A DNA stretch of 64,000 nucleotides from Pseudomonas sp. PDM04 (GCF_014851765.1 NZ_JACVAI010000004.1:1-64000), one strand, 5' to 3'. Positions 21,725 to 30,712 are shown, numbered from the stretch's first letter. Program-made: numbers and translations. The notes: generated from the letters alone by a model not told the origin.

Positions 21725-22972
21725 TTAGCTCAGGCGCAGGCGACTGGCGCCCACCAGCCAGCTGTAAATCAGGTAAAGCACCACGGTCGCCAACAGCAGC
21801 AGCCCGCCCAGGGCGGTCGCCATGCCCCAGTTGATGCTGGTATTGGTGTAGAACGCGACGAAGTAACTGACCATCTGATCGTTCGGGCTGCCCAGCAACG
21901 CCGGGGTGATGTAGTAGCCAATGGCGAGGATGAACACCAGCAGGCACCCGGCACCGACGCCGGCATAGGTCTGTGGGAAGTACACCCGCCAGAAACTGGC
22001 GAACGGATGGCAGCCGAGGGAAATCGCGGCGCGCATATAGGTCGGCGAAATGCCTTTCATCACGCTGTAGATCGGCAGGATCATGAACGGCAGCAGGATG
22101 TGCACCATGGAGATGTAGACCCCGGTGCGGTTGAACACCAGTTCCAGCGGCTTATCGATGATGCCCATGGCCATCAGGGCGCTGTTGATCAAGCCACCCG
22201 ATTGCAACAATACGATCCACGCGGCGACCCGCACCAGGATCGACGTCCAGAACGGCAGGAGCACCAGGATCATCAACAGGTTGCTCTGACGCGCCGGCAA
22301 GTTCGCCAGCAGGTACGCCAACGGATAGGCCAGCACCAGGCAAAACGCGGTGATGATCACGCCCATCCAGAACGTGCGGGCAAAAATGTCGAGGTAAATC
22401 GCCTGATCGGGGGTCGCCGGGGCCACCTCACCCAGGTCATCGATGCGGTGATCGACCGCCGCCAGCAGGTAATACGGGGTGATGCTGCTGGTGTTGCGGC
22501 GCACTGCCTGCCAGTAGGCCGGGTCACCCCAGCGCTCGTCGAGGCCTTCCAGCGCGTCCTTGTAAGACGCCGGCTCCTCAGCGAGCGGCAAGGCACGTGC
22601 AGTTTTGGTCAGCAGGCTGCGGTAGCCGGCCAGTTCCATGTTCAGGCGCTTGGACAAATCACCCAGGGTCTGATTCTTGCGGGCTTCGGCGAGGTCTTCG
22701 GCGGCCGCTTTGTACACAGGTTCAGCGGGCAGGCCGCGGCCGTCCCAACTGGCGATGGCCTGGACCGTGCGCGGCATGCCGCTGACCACTTCCGGGTTGC
22801 CCACGCTTTTGTAGAGCAGCGCCACGATTGGCACCAGGAACACCAGCAACAGAAACAGCACCAGCGGCGCGATCAAGGCCTGGGCTTTCCAGCGGTTGAC
22901 CCGCTCGGCGTGCTTGAGCCGCTGCTTCAAGGTGGGGTCAGTGCCCGCGTTCACGGGAACGGCGATAGCCAT
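21725..22972 (-). CDS. agtC: ABC transporter permease, polyamine/GABA type (AgtC-like)
   Basis: A 415-aa permease of the PotB/PotH subfamily. After a first helix near residues 32-55 there is a long periplasmic insertion (about 60-185) with charged and repetitive helices, then five further helices and an EAA-loop (AAISLGCHPFASFWRVYFPQ). The insertion makes it much longer than E. coli PotB. GGAG lies 6 nt before the ATG. The 150-bp gap to the upstream binding-protein gene contains a REP pair. Confidence 0.85.
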   Translation of the reverse strand: MAIAVPVNAGTDPTLKQRLKHAERVNRWKAQALIAPLVLFLLLVFLVPIVALLYKSVGNPEVVSGMPRTVQAIASWDGRGLPAEPVYKAAAEDLAEARKNQTLGDLSKRLNMELAGYRSLLTKTARALPLAEEPASYKDALEGLDERWGDPAYWQAVRRNTSSITPYYLLAAVDHRIDDLGEVAPATPDQAIYLDIFARTFWMGVIITAFCLVLAYPLAYLLANLPARQSNLLMILVLLPFWTSILVRVAAWIVLLQSGGLINSALMAMGIIDKPLELVFNRTGVYISMVHILLPFMILPIYSVMKGISPTYMRAAISLGCHPFASFWRVYFPQTYAGVGAGCLLVFILAIGYYITPALLGSPNDQMVSYFVAFYTNTSINWGMATALGGLLLLATVVLYLIYSWLVGASRLRLS

Positions 22973-23010
22973 GGCGTACTCCGGAAATCTATTTTTCTAG
23001 TTCGAAAAAA

Positions 23011-23103
23011 CCTGCAGGAGCGGGCTTGCCCGCGAAGGCTTTGGCACATTCAACATAAATGGTGAATGACACGCCCCTATCGCGAGCAAGCTCGCTCCTA
23101 CAG
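23011..23103. repeat. REP pair within the agt operon
   Basis: CTGCAGGAGCGGGCTTGCCC and, inverted, CGCGAGCAAGCTCGCTCCTA flank about 45 bp that include the small inverted repeat ATTCA..TGAAT. Placed between the binding-protein and permease genes, it may tune their relative mRNA levels. Confidence 0.75.
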
Positions 23104-23123
23104 CGTAAGCCCGCGCTGCGGTC

Positions 23124-24167
23124 TTACTTTGCAGCCCAGGCGTTGAAACGCTGTTCCAGTTGCTCGCCGTTGTCAGCCCAGAAGCTGACGTCGATCTGCA
23201 CCTGGTTGGCGATGTTTTCCGGGGTGGTCGGCATGTCTTTCAGGACATCCTTGGCCAGCAACGGCACGGCCTGGGTGTTGGCAGGACCGTAGGCGATGTT
23301 TTCCGAGTAGGTCTTCTGCTGCTGCGGCTGCACCGAGAACGCGATGAATTTCTTCGCTGCCTCGGCACGCTCCTTGCTCAGGCCACGTGGAATCGCCCAG
23401 GCGTCGAAGTCGTAGATGCCACCGTTCCACACCACTTTCAGGTTGCTTTCTTTCTGCACGGCGGCGATCCGGCCGTTGTAGGCCGAACTCATGACCACGT
23501 CACCGGAAGCCAGGTACTGCGGCGGCTGTGCGCCGGCTTCCCACCACTGGATGCTTGGCTTGAGCTCGTCGAGCTTCTTGAACGCGCGGTCCTGGCCATC
23601 TTTACCGGCCAGCACCTTGTAGACGTCTTTCGGCGCAACACCGTCGGCCATCAGGGCGAATTCCAGGGTGTACTTGGCGCCTTTACGCAGGCCACGCTTG
23701 CCCGGGAATTGCTTGGTGTCCCAGAAGTCCGCCCAACTGGTCGGTGCGGTTTTCAACTTGTCGGCGTTGTAGGCCAGGACTGTCGACCATACGAAAAAGC
23801 CCACGCCGCAAGGCTGGATAGCGCCCTTGACGTAATCTTCGCTCTTGCCGAACAGTGCCAGGTCAAGTTGCTCGAACATGTCTTCGTCGCAACCACGGGA
23901 CAGTTCCGGCGACTCCACTTCCACCAGGTCCCAGGACACGCTCTTGGTGTCGACCATGGCCTTGACCTTGGCCATTTCGCCGTTGTACTCGCCCGCTACG
24001 ATCTTGCCATTGCCTGCCGCTTCCCACGGCGCGTAGAAGGCTTTGACTTGCGCCGCCTTGTTAGCCCCGCCAAAGGACACCACGGTCAGGTCCGGGCCCG
24101 CCGCCATCGCGTGTGCCGCACCGATCATGCCCATGACCAGGGCGGTGAATTTCAGGGATCTCAACAT
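23124..24167 (-). CDS. agtB: ABC transporter periplasmic binding protein (AgtB-like)
   Basis: PotD/SpuD-type extracellular solute-binding protein, 347 aa. Signal peptide of about 23 residues ending AHAMAAG. Segments LTVVSFGGANKAAQVKAF at the N-terminus, SAYNGRIAAVQ and FDAWAIPRGL are characteristic of this family. GGAGAG precedes the ATG. It follows the ATPase gene after a 103-bp gap with a strong hairpin, a common device for raising binding-protein expression. The ligand is assigned by synteny to the P. aeruginosa agt system (4-aminobutyrate, 5-aminovalerate). Confidence 0.85.
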   Translation of the reverse strand: MLRSLKFTALVMGMIGAAHAMAAGPDLTVVSFGGANKAAQVKAFYAPWEAAGNGKIVAGEYNGEMAKVKAMVDTKSVSWDLVEVESPELSRGCDEDMFEQLDLALFGKSEDYVKGAIQPCGVGFFVWSTVLAYNADKLKTAPTSWADFWDTKQFPGKRGLRKGAKYTLEFALMADGVAPKDVYKVLAGKDGQDRAFKKLDELKPSIQWWEAGAQPPQYLASGDVVMSSAYNGRIAAVQKESNLKVVWNGGIYDFDAWAIPRGLSKERAEAAKKFIAFSVQPQQQKTYSENIAYGPANTQAVPLLAKDVLKDMPTTPENIANQVQIDVSFWADNGEQLEQRFNAWAAK

Positions 24168-24232
24168 TTATTGTTCTCTCCACGTGCAGGGTTGGGTGTT
24201 GGTATTGCCGGGGCGATCAGTTCGCCTCTTGT

Positions 24233-24286
24233 GGACGCTATCGCTCGGTTTCCCCATCGCAGTGCGGAAACTAAGCGACAGCGTCC
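24233..24286 (-). promoter_or_regulatory. Long intercistronic hairpin overlapping the agtA stop codon
   Basis: Paired blocks GGACGCT/AGCGTCC, TCGCT/AGCGA and GTTTCC/GGAAAC form an 18-bp interrupted stem with a 12-nt loop. The agtA stop (24271-24273) lies inside it. No U run follows on the minus strand, so an mRNA-stabilising or partial-attenuation role is more likely than full termination. Confidence 0.65.
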
Positions 24287-25404
24287 CCTAATGGGTCGAG
24301 CGCGCGGACGTGTTCGACCTGCCAGCCAAGCGGAACCACATCACCGACAGCGAGCGCGGGATCGAGCTCGGCAATCGGCTGTTTCACAAAGAAGTCGGTC
24401 TTGCCGCAGACTTCCAGGCGAACCCGGACGTGGTCGCCCAGATAGATGAATTCCGCCACCCTCCCTGAGAAGCGGTTGACACAGGACTCGCTCGAACCAT
24501 TGAGGCTCACGCGTTCCGGACGAATCGACAGCGTGACGGGTTCGCCGGTCCTGCCGACATTGACCGCCAGCGCTTCAACCTTTTCACCGCGCCCGAGCTC
24601 GACCACGCAACGGTCGCCGGTGTGGCTGTGCAAACGGCCATTGAGGCGGTTGTTCTCGCCGATGAAGTTGGCGACGAAGGTGTTTTTTGGCTCTTCGTAG
24701 AGGTGACGCGGCGGGGCGATCTGCTGGATTTCGCCTTGGTGGAACACCGCGACGCGGTCGGACATGGTCAGGGCTTCGCCCTGGTCGTGGGTCACGTAGA
24801 CCACCGTCACGCCGAGGCGCTCGTGCAGGTGTTTGATCTCCATCTGCATGTGTTCACGCAATTGCTTGTCCAGCGCACCGAGCGGTTCGTCCATCAGCAC
24901 CAGCTGTGGCTCGAACACCAGTGCGCGCGCCAACGCCACACGCTGCTGCTGGCCGCCCGACAACTGTGCCGGGTAGCGCTGGGCGAAGGTGTCGAGCTGG
25001 ACCATGCTCAGGACTTTCTTGACCTTGTCGCTGACATCGCTTTTGTTCAGGCCGCGCACGGTCAGCGGGAACGCGAGGTTCTCGGCCACGGTCATGTGCG
25101 GGAACAGGGCATAGTTCTGAAACACCATGCCGATGTCGCGTTTGTGCGGCGGCACGTTATTGATCGAGCGCCCGGCCAGGAGGATTTCACCGGCGGTCGG
25201 GGTTTCGAAACCGGCGAGCATCATCAGGCTGGTGGTCTTGCCCGAACCGGACGGCCCGAGCAGGGTGAGGAATTCGCCCTTGCGAATGTCCAGGTTGAGG
25301 TCTTTGACGATCAGGTTCTCGCCGTCGTAGCTCTTCTGCACTCCACGAAAGCTGACCAGAATGTCACTGGCCCCTGCGCTTGAATCGACCTGGCTCATAC
25401 CCAC
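24271..25404 (-). CDS. agtA: ABC transporter ATP-binding protein, polyamine/GABA type (AgtA-like)
   Basis: PotA-like ATPase of 377 aa. Walker A GPSGSGKTTSLMM, Q-loop VFQNYALFPHM, signature LSGGQQQRVALARAL, Walker B VLMDEPLGALD and switch histidine TVVYVTHDQGEA are all intact, followed by a C-terminal TOBE domain. First gene of the agtABCD-like operon; 245 bp separate it from agtR and contain a palindrome and a hairpin. Confidence 0.9.
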   Translation of the reverse strand: MGMSQVDSSAGASDILVSFRGVQKSYDGENLIVKDLNLDIRKGEFLTLLGPSGSGKTTSLMMLAGFETPTAGEILLAGRSINNVPPHKRDIGMVFQNYALFPHMTVAENLAFPLTVRGLNKSDVSDKVKKVLSMVQLDTFAQRYPAQLSGGQQQRVALARALVFEPQLVLMDEPLGALDKQLREHMQMEIKHLHERLGVTVVYVTHDQGEALTMSDRVAVFHQGEIQQIAPPRHLYEEPKNTFVANFIGENNRLNGRLHSHTGDRCVVELGRGEKVEALAVNVGRTGEPVTLSIRPERVSLNGSSESCVNRFSGRVAEFIYLGDHVRVRLEVCGKTDFFVKQPIAELDPALAVGDVVPLGWQVEHVRALDPLGDAVA

Positions 25405-25508
25405 ACCTTTGTTGTTGATGACTGCTGTGGACTAAGCCTAGTGGACGCTGGGGAGCACGCAAATCGGGGCGCAGGAGAGAATCGCCTCAGCCGGATGGAA
25501 GGTTGCGG

Positions 25509-25524
25509 GTAGGGATTGCCCTAC
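25509..25524. promoter_or_regulatory. Palindrome upstream of agtA, candidate AgtR operator
   Basis: GTAGGGATTGCCCTAC: perfect 6+6 bp inverted repeat with a 4-bp centre, about 113 bp upstream of the agtA ATG. NarL/FixJ-type regulators such as the adjacent AgtR-like protein typically bind short inverted repeats; the link is inferred. Confidence 0.5.
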
Positions 25525-25597
25525 AAGAATGGCGCGTTTTGGCAACCGCGGCGGCACTCGCCTGGTTGCAGGCCGCCGTTCCACGCAAAAGCGCTGA

Positions 25598-25626
25598 GGC
25601 GGCATGTCGCAAATGGACATGCCGCC
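25598..25626 (-). terminator. Hairpin downstream of agtR
   Basis: Perfect 11-bp stem (GGCGGCATGTC 25598-25608 / GACATGCCGCC 25616-25626) with a 7-nt loop, about 25 bp past the agtR stop. On the minus strand a TTTT occurs only some 8 nt later, so termination is probable rather than certain. Confidence 0.6.
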
Positions 25627-25649
25627 CCCACAGGAGTCATCCGTGATGC

Positions 25650-26279
25650 CTAGAGGAGCTTGTGCTCCATCGCGTACTTCACCAGTTCGGCCAGCGAGGT
25701 GATGTTGAGTTTCTGCATCAGCCGCGCCTTGTGGGTGCTGATGGTTTTATTGCTCAGGGCCAGTTGCTGGGCAATGTCGTTGACGTTGGCGCCCTGGGCC
25801 AGGCGCTCGAACACCGAGAACTCGCGCTCCGAGAGCAACGAATGCAGGGGGCGCGAATCGGTCAGGCCGACTTCGAAGACCATGCGGTCGGCCAGTTCAG
25901 GATCGATGTAGCGCCCGCCCGACGCCACTTTACGGATCGCCGTCAGCAGCAGCGCCGGATCGCTGTCCTTGGTGGCATACCCCGCCGCGCCCATCTTCAA
26001 TGCCCGCGCCGCCATTTGCGCTTCGTCGTGCATCGACAACACCAGGATGGCCGGCGGATTGTTCAGCGCGCGGATCCGCGGGATCGCTTCCAGGCCATTG
26101 ACGCCCGGCATGGAGATATCCAGCAACACCACTTCGCAGGGAACATGGCGCAAGGTCTCGAGCAACTGCTCGCCATTGCTCGCCTCCCCCACCACCTGCA
26201 GGTCCTTGGCCAAGCCAATCAGCTGCTTGATGCCTTCGCGAACGATGGTGTGGTCTTCGGCTACCAGTACACGGATCAC
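25650..26279 (-). CDS. agtR: NarL/FixJ-type response regulator (AgtR-like)
   Basis: Two-component response regulator of 209 aa. Receiver domain with the acidic pocket in VLVAEDHTIVREG and the phospho-acceptor in EVVLLDISMPG (Asp54), then a LuxR-type helix-turn-helix (LSEREFSVFERLAQGANVNDIAQQLALSNKTISTHK). Start chosen at GTG 26279, 6 nt after GGAG (26286-26289); an in-frame TTG lies at 26297. Paired with the sensor gene upstream and adjacent to the importer it is expected to control. In P. aeruginosa the orthologous position holds AgtR. Confidence 0.86.
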   Translation of the reverse strand: MIRVLVAEDHTIVREGIKQLIGLAKDLQVVGEASNGEQLLETLRHVPCEVVLLDISMPGVNGLEAIPRIRALNNPPAILVLSMHDEAQMAARALKMGAAGYATKDSDPALLLTAIRKVASGGRYIDPELADRMVFEVGLTDSRPLHSLLSEREFSVFERLAQGANVNDIAQQLALSNKTISTHKARLMQKLNITSLAELVKYAMEHKLL

Positions 26280-26390
26280 GTTCTTCTCCAGATTCAAAAT
26301 CCATCGTGGGCCAGTCCGCCCCAGGAACGCTCAACACCCTATCAGAGCGCGCTCGCCCGTGAAGGCAGTAGTTCAGACACCGCCCACTGT

Positions 26391-28787
26391 TCAGGCTTCA
26401 TCCAGCGGCACCCGCACGCTCAGGGTCGTGCCCTCCCCCGGCTCGCTTTCGAGCGACAATCGCCCACCCATGATCAACACCCGCTCACGCATGCCGACCA
26501 GACCGAAGGAGGTCGGCCGGCCGGTGGCGGCGACAAATCCTACGCCATCATCGCTGACGGTCAGGCACAACTCGTCGCCTTCAAGGGTCAGTGTCAATTC
26601 GACAGTATGCGCCTGGGCGTGCCGCATGACATTGGTCAGTGCTTCCTGAAGGATCCGGAACAAGCCGATTGCCATGGCGTCACTGAGCACTGGCAGGTTT
26701 TCCGGCACCTGCACCAGGCACGGAATCTGCGTACGCGCCTCGAAACGCCGCGCCTGCCACTCAATGGCCGAGGCAATCCCGGCATCGAGAATCGGTGGGC
26801 GCAAGGCTGTCGCGACATCACGTACCAACTGGAACAGTTGGGCGATCAGCCGCTTCATGCTATGCAAACGCTCGTTCAGACCCGGGTCGAGCTGAGCGTA
26901 TGCCAACTCGCACATGGACGTTTCCAGCTTCAACACCGTCAGCATCTGCCCCAACTCGTCGTGCACTTCCCGGGCAATTCGGGCCTTTTCTTCCTCCCGG
27001 ACGCTCTCAAGGTGCGCGGACAATTCGCGCAGCTGCTCACGGGAGCTGGCCAGCTCCAACTCGATGCGCTTGCTCTCGCTGATGTCCCAGACAATACCGT
27101 CCCACACCGAACTGCCGTCCTCGAGCCGCCGGGTAATGGCCTTGATCTCGGCCCAGCGCAAATCACCCTGACGCGTGAGAATCCGGCCCTGCCACGACCA
27201 GTCGCTGTCGGTGTCCAGCGCATGGTCCTGGGTCTGGTGGTAACTGGCCTTGTCGTCCGGATACACCAGGCTGCGCAAGCCCTTGTCTCGATGGGCGAGG
27301 GTCGCCGGCGAGTAACCCACCAGGCTTTCGCTGCCCTCACTGATGTAGGCGAAGTCGATCTGCCCGGTCACCGGTGCCCGTTCCAGGCGAAAGACCAATC
27401 CCGGGACATTGGCGGCAATGCCTTGCAGGCGCGCCTCGCTTTCCTGCAACGCCGCCAGTGCGCGGCGGCGCTCGGTCACATCGTTGAGATAAACCACCAG
27501 GTATTCGCCATCCCGAAACCGCAGGAAGCTCAGCGAAACATCGGTCGGCAACATGCTGCCATCGGCCCGCAGGCAATTGGTTTCGAAACTCAGCGGCCCT
27601 TCCTCGCTGGCGCGGGCGCGCTTCCACAGGTTCAGCCAACGGTCCATGTGCAGGCCAGGTTCAAGATCGATCAGCGGCCGGTCAATGATGCCGCCCGCCG
27701 AATAGCCCAGCATGGTTTCGGAGGCACGGTTGGCGTAGCGCACGTGACTGTCCCAGTTGACCCAGAGAATCCCGACCGTGCTCTGGTCGATGGAAAACTG
27801 GGTCAGACGCAAGGCCTCTTCACTGGCGGCGCGCAGGGCAATGTCTTCCCGCGCCGCCAGCAGCCGATGTTCCAGGCTGTGTTGCTGCCGACGCTGCCAG
27901 AACACGATGGCCATGCTGCTCAACATCAAGACCGCCAGGAGCAGGCTGAGGTTCTGCCAGAACCCTCTTGACTCGGTGAGACGCGGGTATTTGGGCTGCA
28001 ACCATTGGTTGTGCAACTGCTCCAGATCCTTGGCCGGGATCACCCGCAGTGCACTTTCGATAATGCCGGCCAACTCCGGCCAGTCGCGACGCGTGGCCAC
28101 GCGCAACAGCTGGGGCAGGCCAATGTCGCCGACCACCACCAGGCCGGCAAAGTCCGGCTCGACGGACAGCCGCCCCAGTTGCGCTTCGTCGATTACCGCG
28201 TAACTGGCCTGCTGGCTCACCAGCAGCTGCAAGGCCTGGCGCTCGAGGGGCACTCCCTGGAGGTTCAGATGCGGATAGTTGCTGCGCAGGTAATCGGCGG
28301 TGGCACTGGGCATGCGCACGGCGACGCGGGTCTGGCTGTCGAGTTTCTCCAGTTCAACGACACCAGCGGCTTTCTGGTCGCTGACCACCAACTGCGGGAC
28401 CCGCATGTACGGATCGGAAAACTGCCACAGGCGCAAGCCGCCGGGGGTTTGCGCCAACCCGGGGGCGAGATCGATTTCACCCTCGCGGGCAGCGGCCTCC
28501 AACTGAGCCAGGTCGGGAAAATTGCGCCAGCTCAGCTCGACATTGAGCGCCTTGGCCAGCCACTTCATCAGCTCGACGTTAACCCCGGACAAGCGCTGCA
28601 AACGGCGATCGTATTGCGCGTAGGGCACCTGCAACACCACGCCGACGCGCAGCTCGCCATGTTGCGCCAGCCATTGTTGCTGGCTGGCGGACAATGGCGC
28701 GACGTGCGGCGGTGGTGCAGAGGTCGCCCAGCCCATCAAGGGAAACCACAAACAGCCGATAACCCACAGGCAGCGAATACGCTTCAT
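26391..28787 (-). CDS. agtS: Sensor histidine kinase with periplasmic solute-binding domain (AgtS-like)
   Basis: Membrane sensor of 798 aa. Signal sequence, periplasmic SBP_bac_3-like domain (about 35-260, beginning LAQHGELRVGVVLQVPYAQY), one transmembrane helix near 265-285, two PAS/PAC domains, a HisKA_3 dimerisation domain with the phospho-acceptor His609 in AREVHDELGQ, and a HATPase domain with SDDGVGF and FGLVGMRERV. The direct binding domain suggests it senses the same amino acids that AgtB carries. The ATG at 28787 gives a clean signal peptide; an in-frame TTG lies at 28808. Confidence 0.86.
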   Translation of the reverse strand: MKRIRCLWVIGCLWFPLMGWATSAPPPHVAPLSASQQQWLAQHGELRVGVVLQVPYAQYDRRLQRLSGVNVELMKWLAKALNVELSWRNFPDLAQLEAAAREGEIDLAPGLAQTPGGLRLWQFSDPYMRVPQLVVSDQKAAGVVELEKLDSQTRVAVRMPSATADYLRSNYPHLNLQGVPLERQALQLLVSQQASYAVIDEAQLGRLSVEPDFAGLVVVGDIGLPQLLRVATRRDWPELAGIIESALRVIPAKDLEQLHNQWLQPKYPRLTESRGFWQNLSLLLAVLMLSSMAIVFWQRRQQHSLEHRLLAAREDIALRAASEEALRLTQFSIDQSTVGILWVNWDSHVRYANRASETMLGYSAGGIIDRPLIDLEPGLHMDRWLNLWKRARASEEGPLSFETNCLRADGSMLPTDVSLSFLRFRDGEYLVVYLNDVTERRRALAALQESEARLQGIAANVPGLVFRLERAPVTGQIDFAYISEGSESLVGYSPATLAHRDKGLRSLVYPDDKASYHQTQDHALDTDSDWSWQGRILTRQGDLRWAEIKAITRRLEDGSSVWDGIVWDISESKRIELELASSREQLRELSAHLESVREEEKARIAREVHDELGQMLTVLKLETSMCELAYAQLDPGLNERLHSMKRLIAQLFQLVRDVATALRPPILDAGIASAIEWQARRFEARTQIPCLVQVPENLPVLSDAMAIGLFRILQEALTNVMRHAQAHTVELTLTLEGDELCLTVSDDGVGFVAATGRPTSFGLVGMRERVLIMGGRLSLESEPGEGTTLSVRVPLDEA

Positions 28788-28860
28788 CGAAGTCTCACAC
28801 ACTGACAAATACTGACCAACCCATTAGGCTGCCGGAATAACTTCTGGCCTGGAATAACCG

Positions 28861-29853
28861 ATGCCCCCTGTCTACCGCCTGGCACTGCCAGCATTGTGCC
28901 TGTCGTTGATCCTGCCTTGTGCCTTTTCCGTCGAGGCCGCTGACCCGGCACCTGCTGCCGTGGAAAAACCGGCCGACGAAAAAGCGGCCGAGCGTCAGCC
29001 GCTGCTTGAGCGCAGTCAGGAAGAAGCGACAGCACTTGAGCGAAAAATCCCTGCTCAGGAACAGCAACAACTGCAAGCGGGCAGCGATACGTTTCTGGCC
29101 TTGTGGAAGCCGGCCAATACGGCTGAACCCAAGGGCGCGGTCATTATCATCCCGGGCGCCGGTGAAACCGTTGACTGGCCGCAAGCGATCGGCCCATTGC
29201 GCCGCAAACTGCCGGACGCCGAATGGAGCAGCCTGAGTATCACCCTGCCCGACCCGCAAAGCGATGCCATCGCGCCTCGCGTGGTCGAAGTGCCGGCGAC
29301 GATCAAAGCCCCAGACGTCGGCAGCAAGGACTCGACCACGGCTGCGCCCATCGAACAGGTGGCGGGCGGTGAAGCCGACATAGTGGACAAGGCGGTCGTC
29401 GAGACCAGCGATGAACAGGTCAAAGCCGATGCCGAACGAATCTTCGCACGCATTGATGCAGCGATTGCCTACGCCGAACAGCAAAGCGCGCGCAGCATCG
29501 TGCTGCTTGGCCATGGCACCGGTGCCTATTGGGCGGCGCGTTACCTGAGCGAAAAGCAGCCCTCGCAAGTCGAGAAATTCGTGATGGTGGCAGCTCAAAC
29601 ACCTGGCGCGGCAAAACCCGGGCTGGTTGAACTGACGCCGACGCTGAAATTGCCGACCGCCGACCTCTTCTATCTGGACAAGCCTCTGGATCGCAGTGCT
29701 GCACTGGAACGGTTGCAGGCCAGCAAGCGACTCAAGGCATCTGCGTTCAGCCAGGTCTCGCTCAAGGCGTTGCCGGGCAATAGCAAGGACCAGCAGGAGC
29801 AGTTGGTCCGCCGGGTCCGGGGTTGGTTGAACCCCCAATCCGTAGAGGACTGA
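28861..29853 (+). CDS. DUF3530 family alpha/beta-hydrolase-like protein
   Basis: Exported protein of 330 aa with an N-terminal signal peptide ending near VEAAD and a Lys/Glu/Ala-rich linker to about residue 75. The remainder looks like an alpha/beta hydrolase: VIIIPGAGETVDWPQ early and, in place of a classical GxSxG nucleophile elbow, VLLGHGTGAYWAARYL. The absent serine in that elbow makes a standard esterase activity doubtful. Function unknown. Divergent from agtS. Confidence 0.8.
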   Translation: MPPVYRLALPALCLSLILPCAFSVEAADPAPAAVEKPADEKAAERQPLLERSQEEATALERKIPAQEQQQLQAGSDTFLALWKPANTAEPKGAVIIIPGAGETVDWPQAIGPLRRKLPDAEWSSLSITLPDPQSDAIAPRVVEVPATIKAPDVGSKDSTTAAPIEQVAGGEADIVDKAVVETSDEQVKADAERIFARIDAAIAYAEQQSARSIVLLGHGTGAYWAARYLSEKQPSQVEKFVMVAAQTPGAAKPGLVELTPTLKLPTADLFYLDKPLDRSAALERLQASKRLKASAFSQVSLKALPGNSKDQQEQLVRRVRGWLNPQSVED

Positions 29854-29868
29854 TCAACCGCGTCGACT

Positions 29869-29895
29869 CTATCGCGAGCCGGCTCGCCCACACAC
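29869..29895. repeat. Single REP-like unit
   Basis: ATCGCGAGCCGGCTCGCCCA with a self-complementary GAGCCGGCTC core, between the DUF3530 and J-protein genes (convergent ends). Confidence 0.65.
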
Positions 29896-29943
29896 TGGTG
29901 CCAGGCGAAGCGAGACCGGCAGGCCGACAACAGCCCCCTTGCG

Positions 29944-30711
29944 CTAGCGGAAATCCCGCCGCTGGCGAATCAACGTGTACGCGCTGTGCAGTTCTCGCGT
30001 CATGTCCGTGGCCTCGCGCACTTGCGAAGCCGTCGCGCCGCTGCCGGCGACCTTGTCCGGGTGATGCCGACTGAGCAGGCGTCGATAGGCACGCTTGATC
30101 AGCGCCGGTTCGGTGTCGGCAGTCACCCCCAGCAACTGCAGTGCCTCCTGATAAACAAGCGAGCTGTTGGCCAGCGGACGCTTGGCCGGCTCATAATCGG
30201 CCGCCAGCGCCTGCACCTGATATGACTTCCAGCCGAGCCACTTGCCCCATTGCGCAATCAACTTGCGCTCGGCCATACCGGCACGCCCGTCCGCCCAGAC
30301 CATTCGCCAGCAGGCTCGCAGCACGCCTTCCGCTGCATGGGGCTGAATGCTGAGGCGACGCAGATAACGGCGCAAAGGGTCATGACCGGACTTCCCACGA
30401 TTGAATGCCGCAATGGCCCGCTGCTTCGCCGCCTCGGACATTTCCAGCGCCTGCATTTCCCGCCGCGCCTGCAGGATGTGGCCGTCCAGCACCCGGCCGT
30501 TACTCTTGGCCAGCCGCCCGAGCAACACGAACAGCAATTCATCGTTGCGCAGCACCGAGCGCCCACCCAACGCTTCGCGCAAATGCGCCCAGCTCTGCAA
30601 TTGCAGGCGTCGATCCAGCGCCTGGCCCAACAAGGCGCCAAGCATGGCCCCCGGAATGCTGGCGACGAAAAAGCCCACTCCGGCTCCAATCAGAGTCCCT
30701 GGCCACAGCAT
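29944..30711 (-). CDS. djlA: DjlA-like membrane-anchored J-domain co-chaperone
   Basis: A 255-aa protein with a glycine-rich membrane anchor at the N-terminus (LWPGTLIGAGVGFFVASIPG), a central TerB-like helical domain and a C-terminal J-domain (LLGVTADTEPALIKRAYRRL and the HHPDK tripeptide context). The HPD motif needed to stimulate DnaK is intact. The ATG at 30711 gives the usual N-terminus and sits right after the murU stop; an upstream start at 30729 would overlap murU. Co-directional with amgK-murU. Confidence 0.87.
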   Translation of the reverse strand: MLWPGTLIGAGVGFFVASIPGAMLGALLGQALDRRLQLQSWAHLREALGGRSVLRNDELLFVLLGRLAKSNGRVLDGHILQARREMQALEMSEAAKQRAIAAFNRGKSGHDPLRRYLRRLSIQPHAAEGVLRACWRMVWADGRAGMAERKLIAQWGKWLGWKSYQVQALAADYEPAKRPLANSSLVYQEALQLLGVTADTEPALIKRAYRRLLSRHHPDKVAGSGATASQVREATDMTRELHSAYTLIRQRRDFR

Positions 30712-30712
30712 G

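Noticed and set aside
21212..23065. 617-aa open frame opposite the agt permease genes
   Set aside because: His/Gln/Arg-rich antisense frame over membrane-protein codons.
25662..27971. 769-aa open frame on the plus strand opposite agtR/agtS
   Set aside because: Crosses two real genes in the opposite sense with His/Gln/Arg-rich composition typical of antisense frames.
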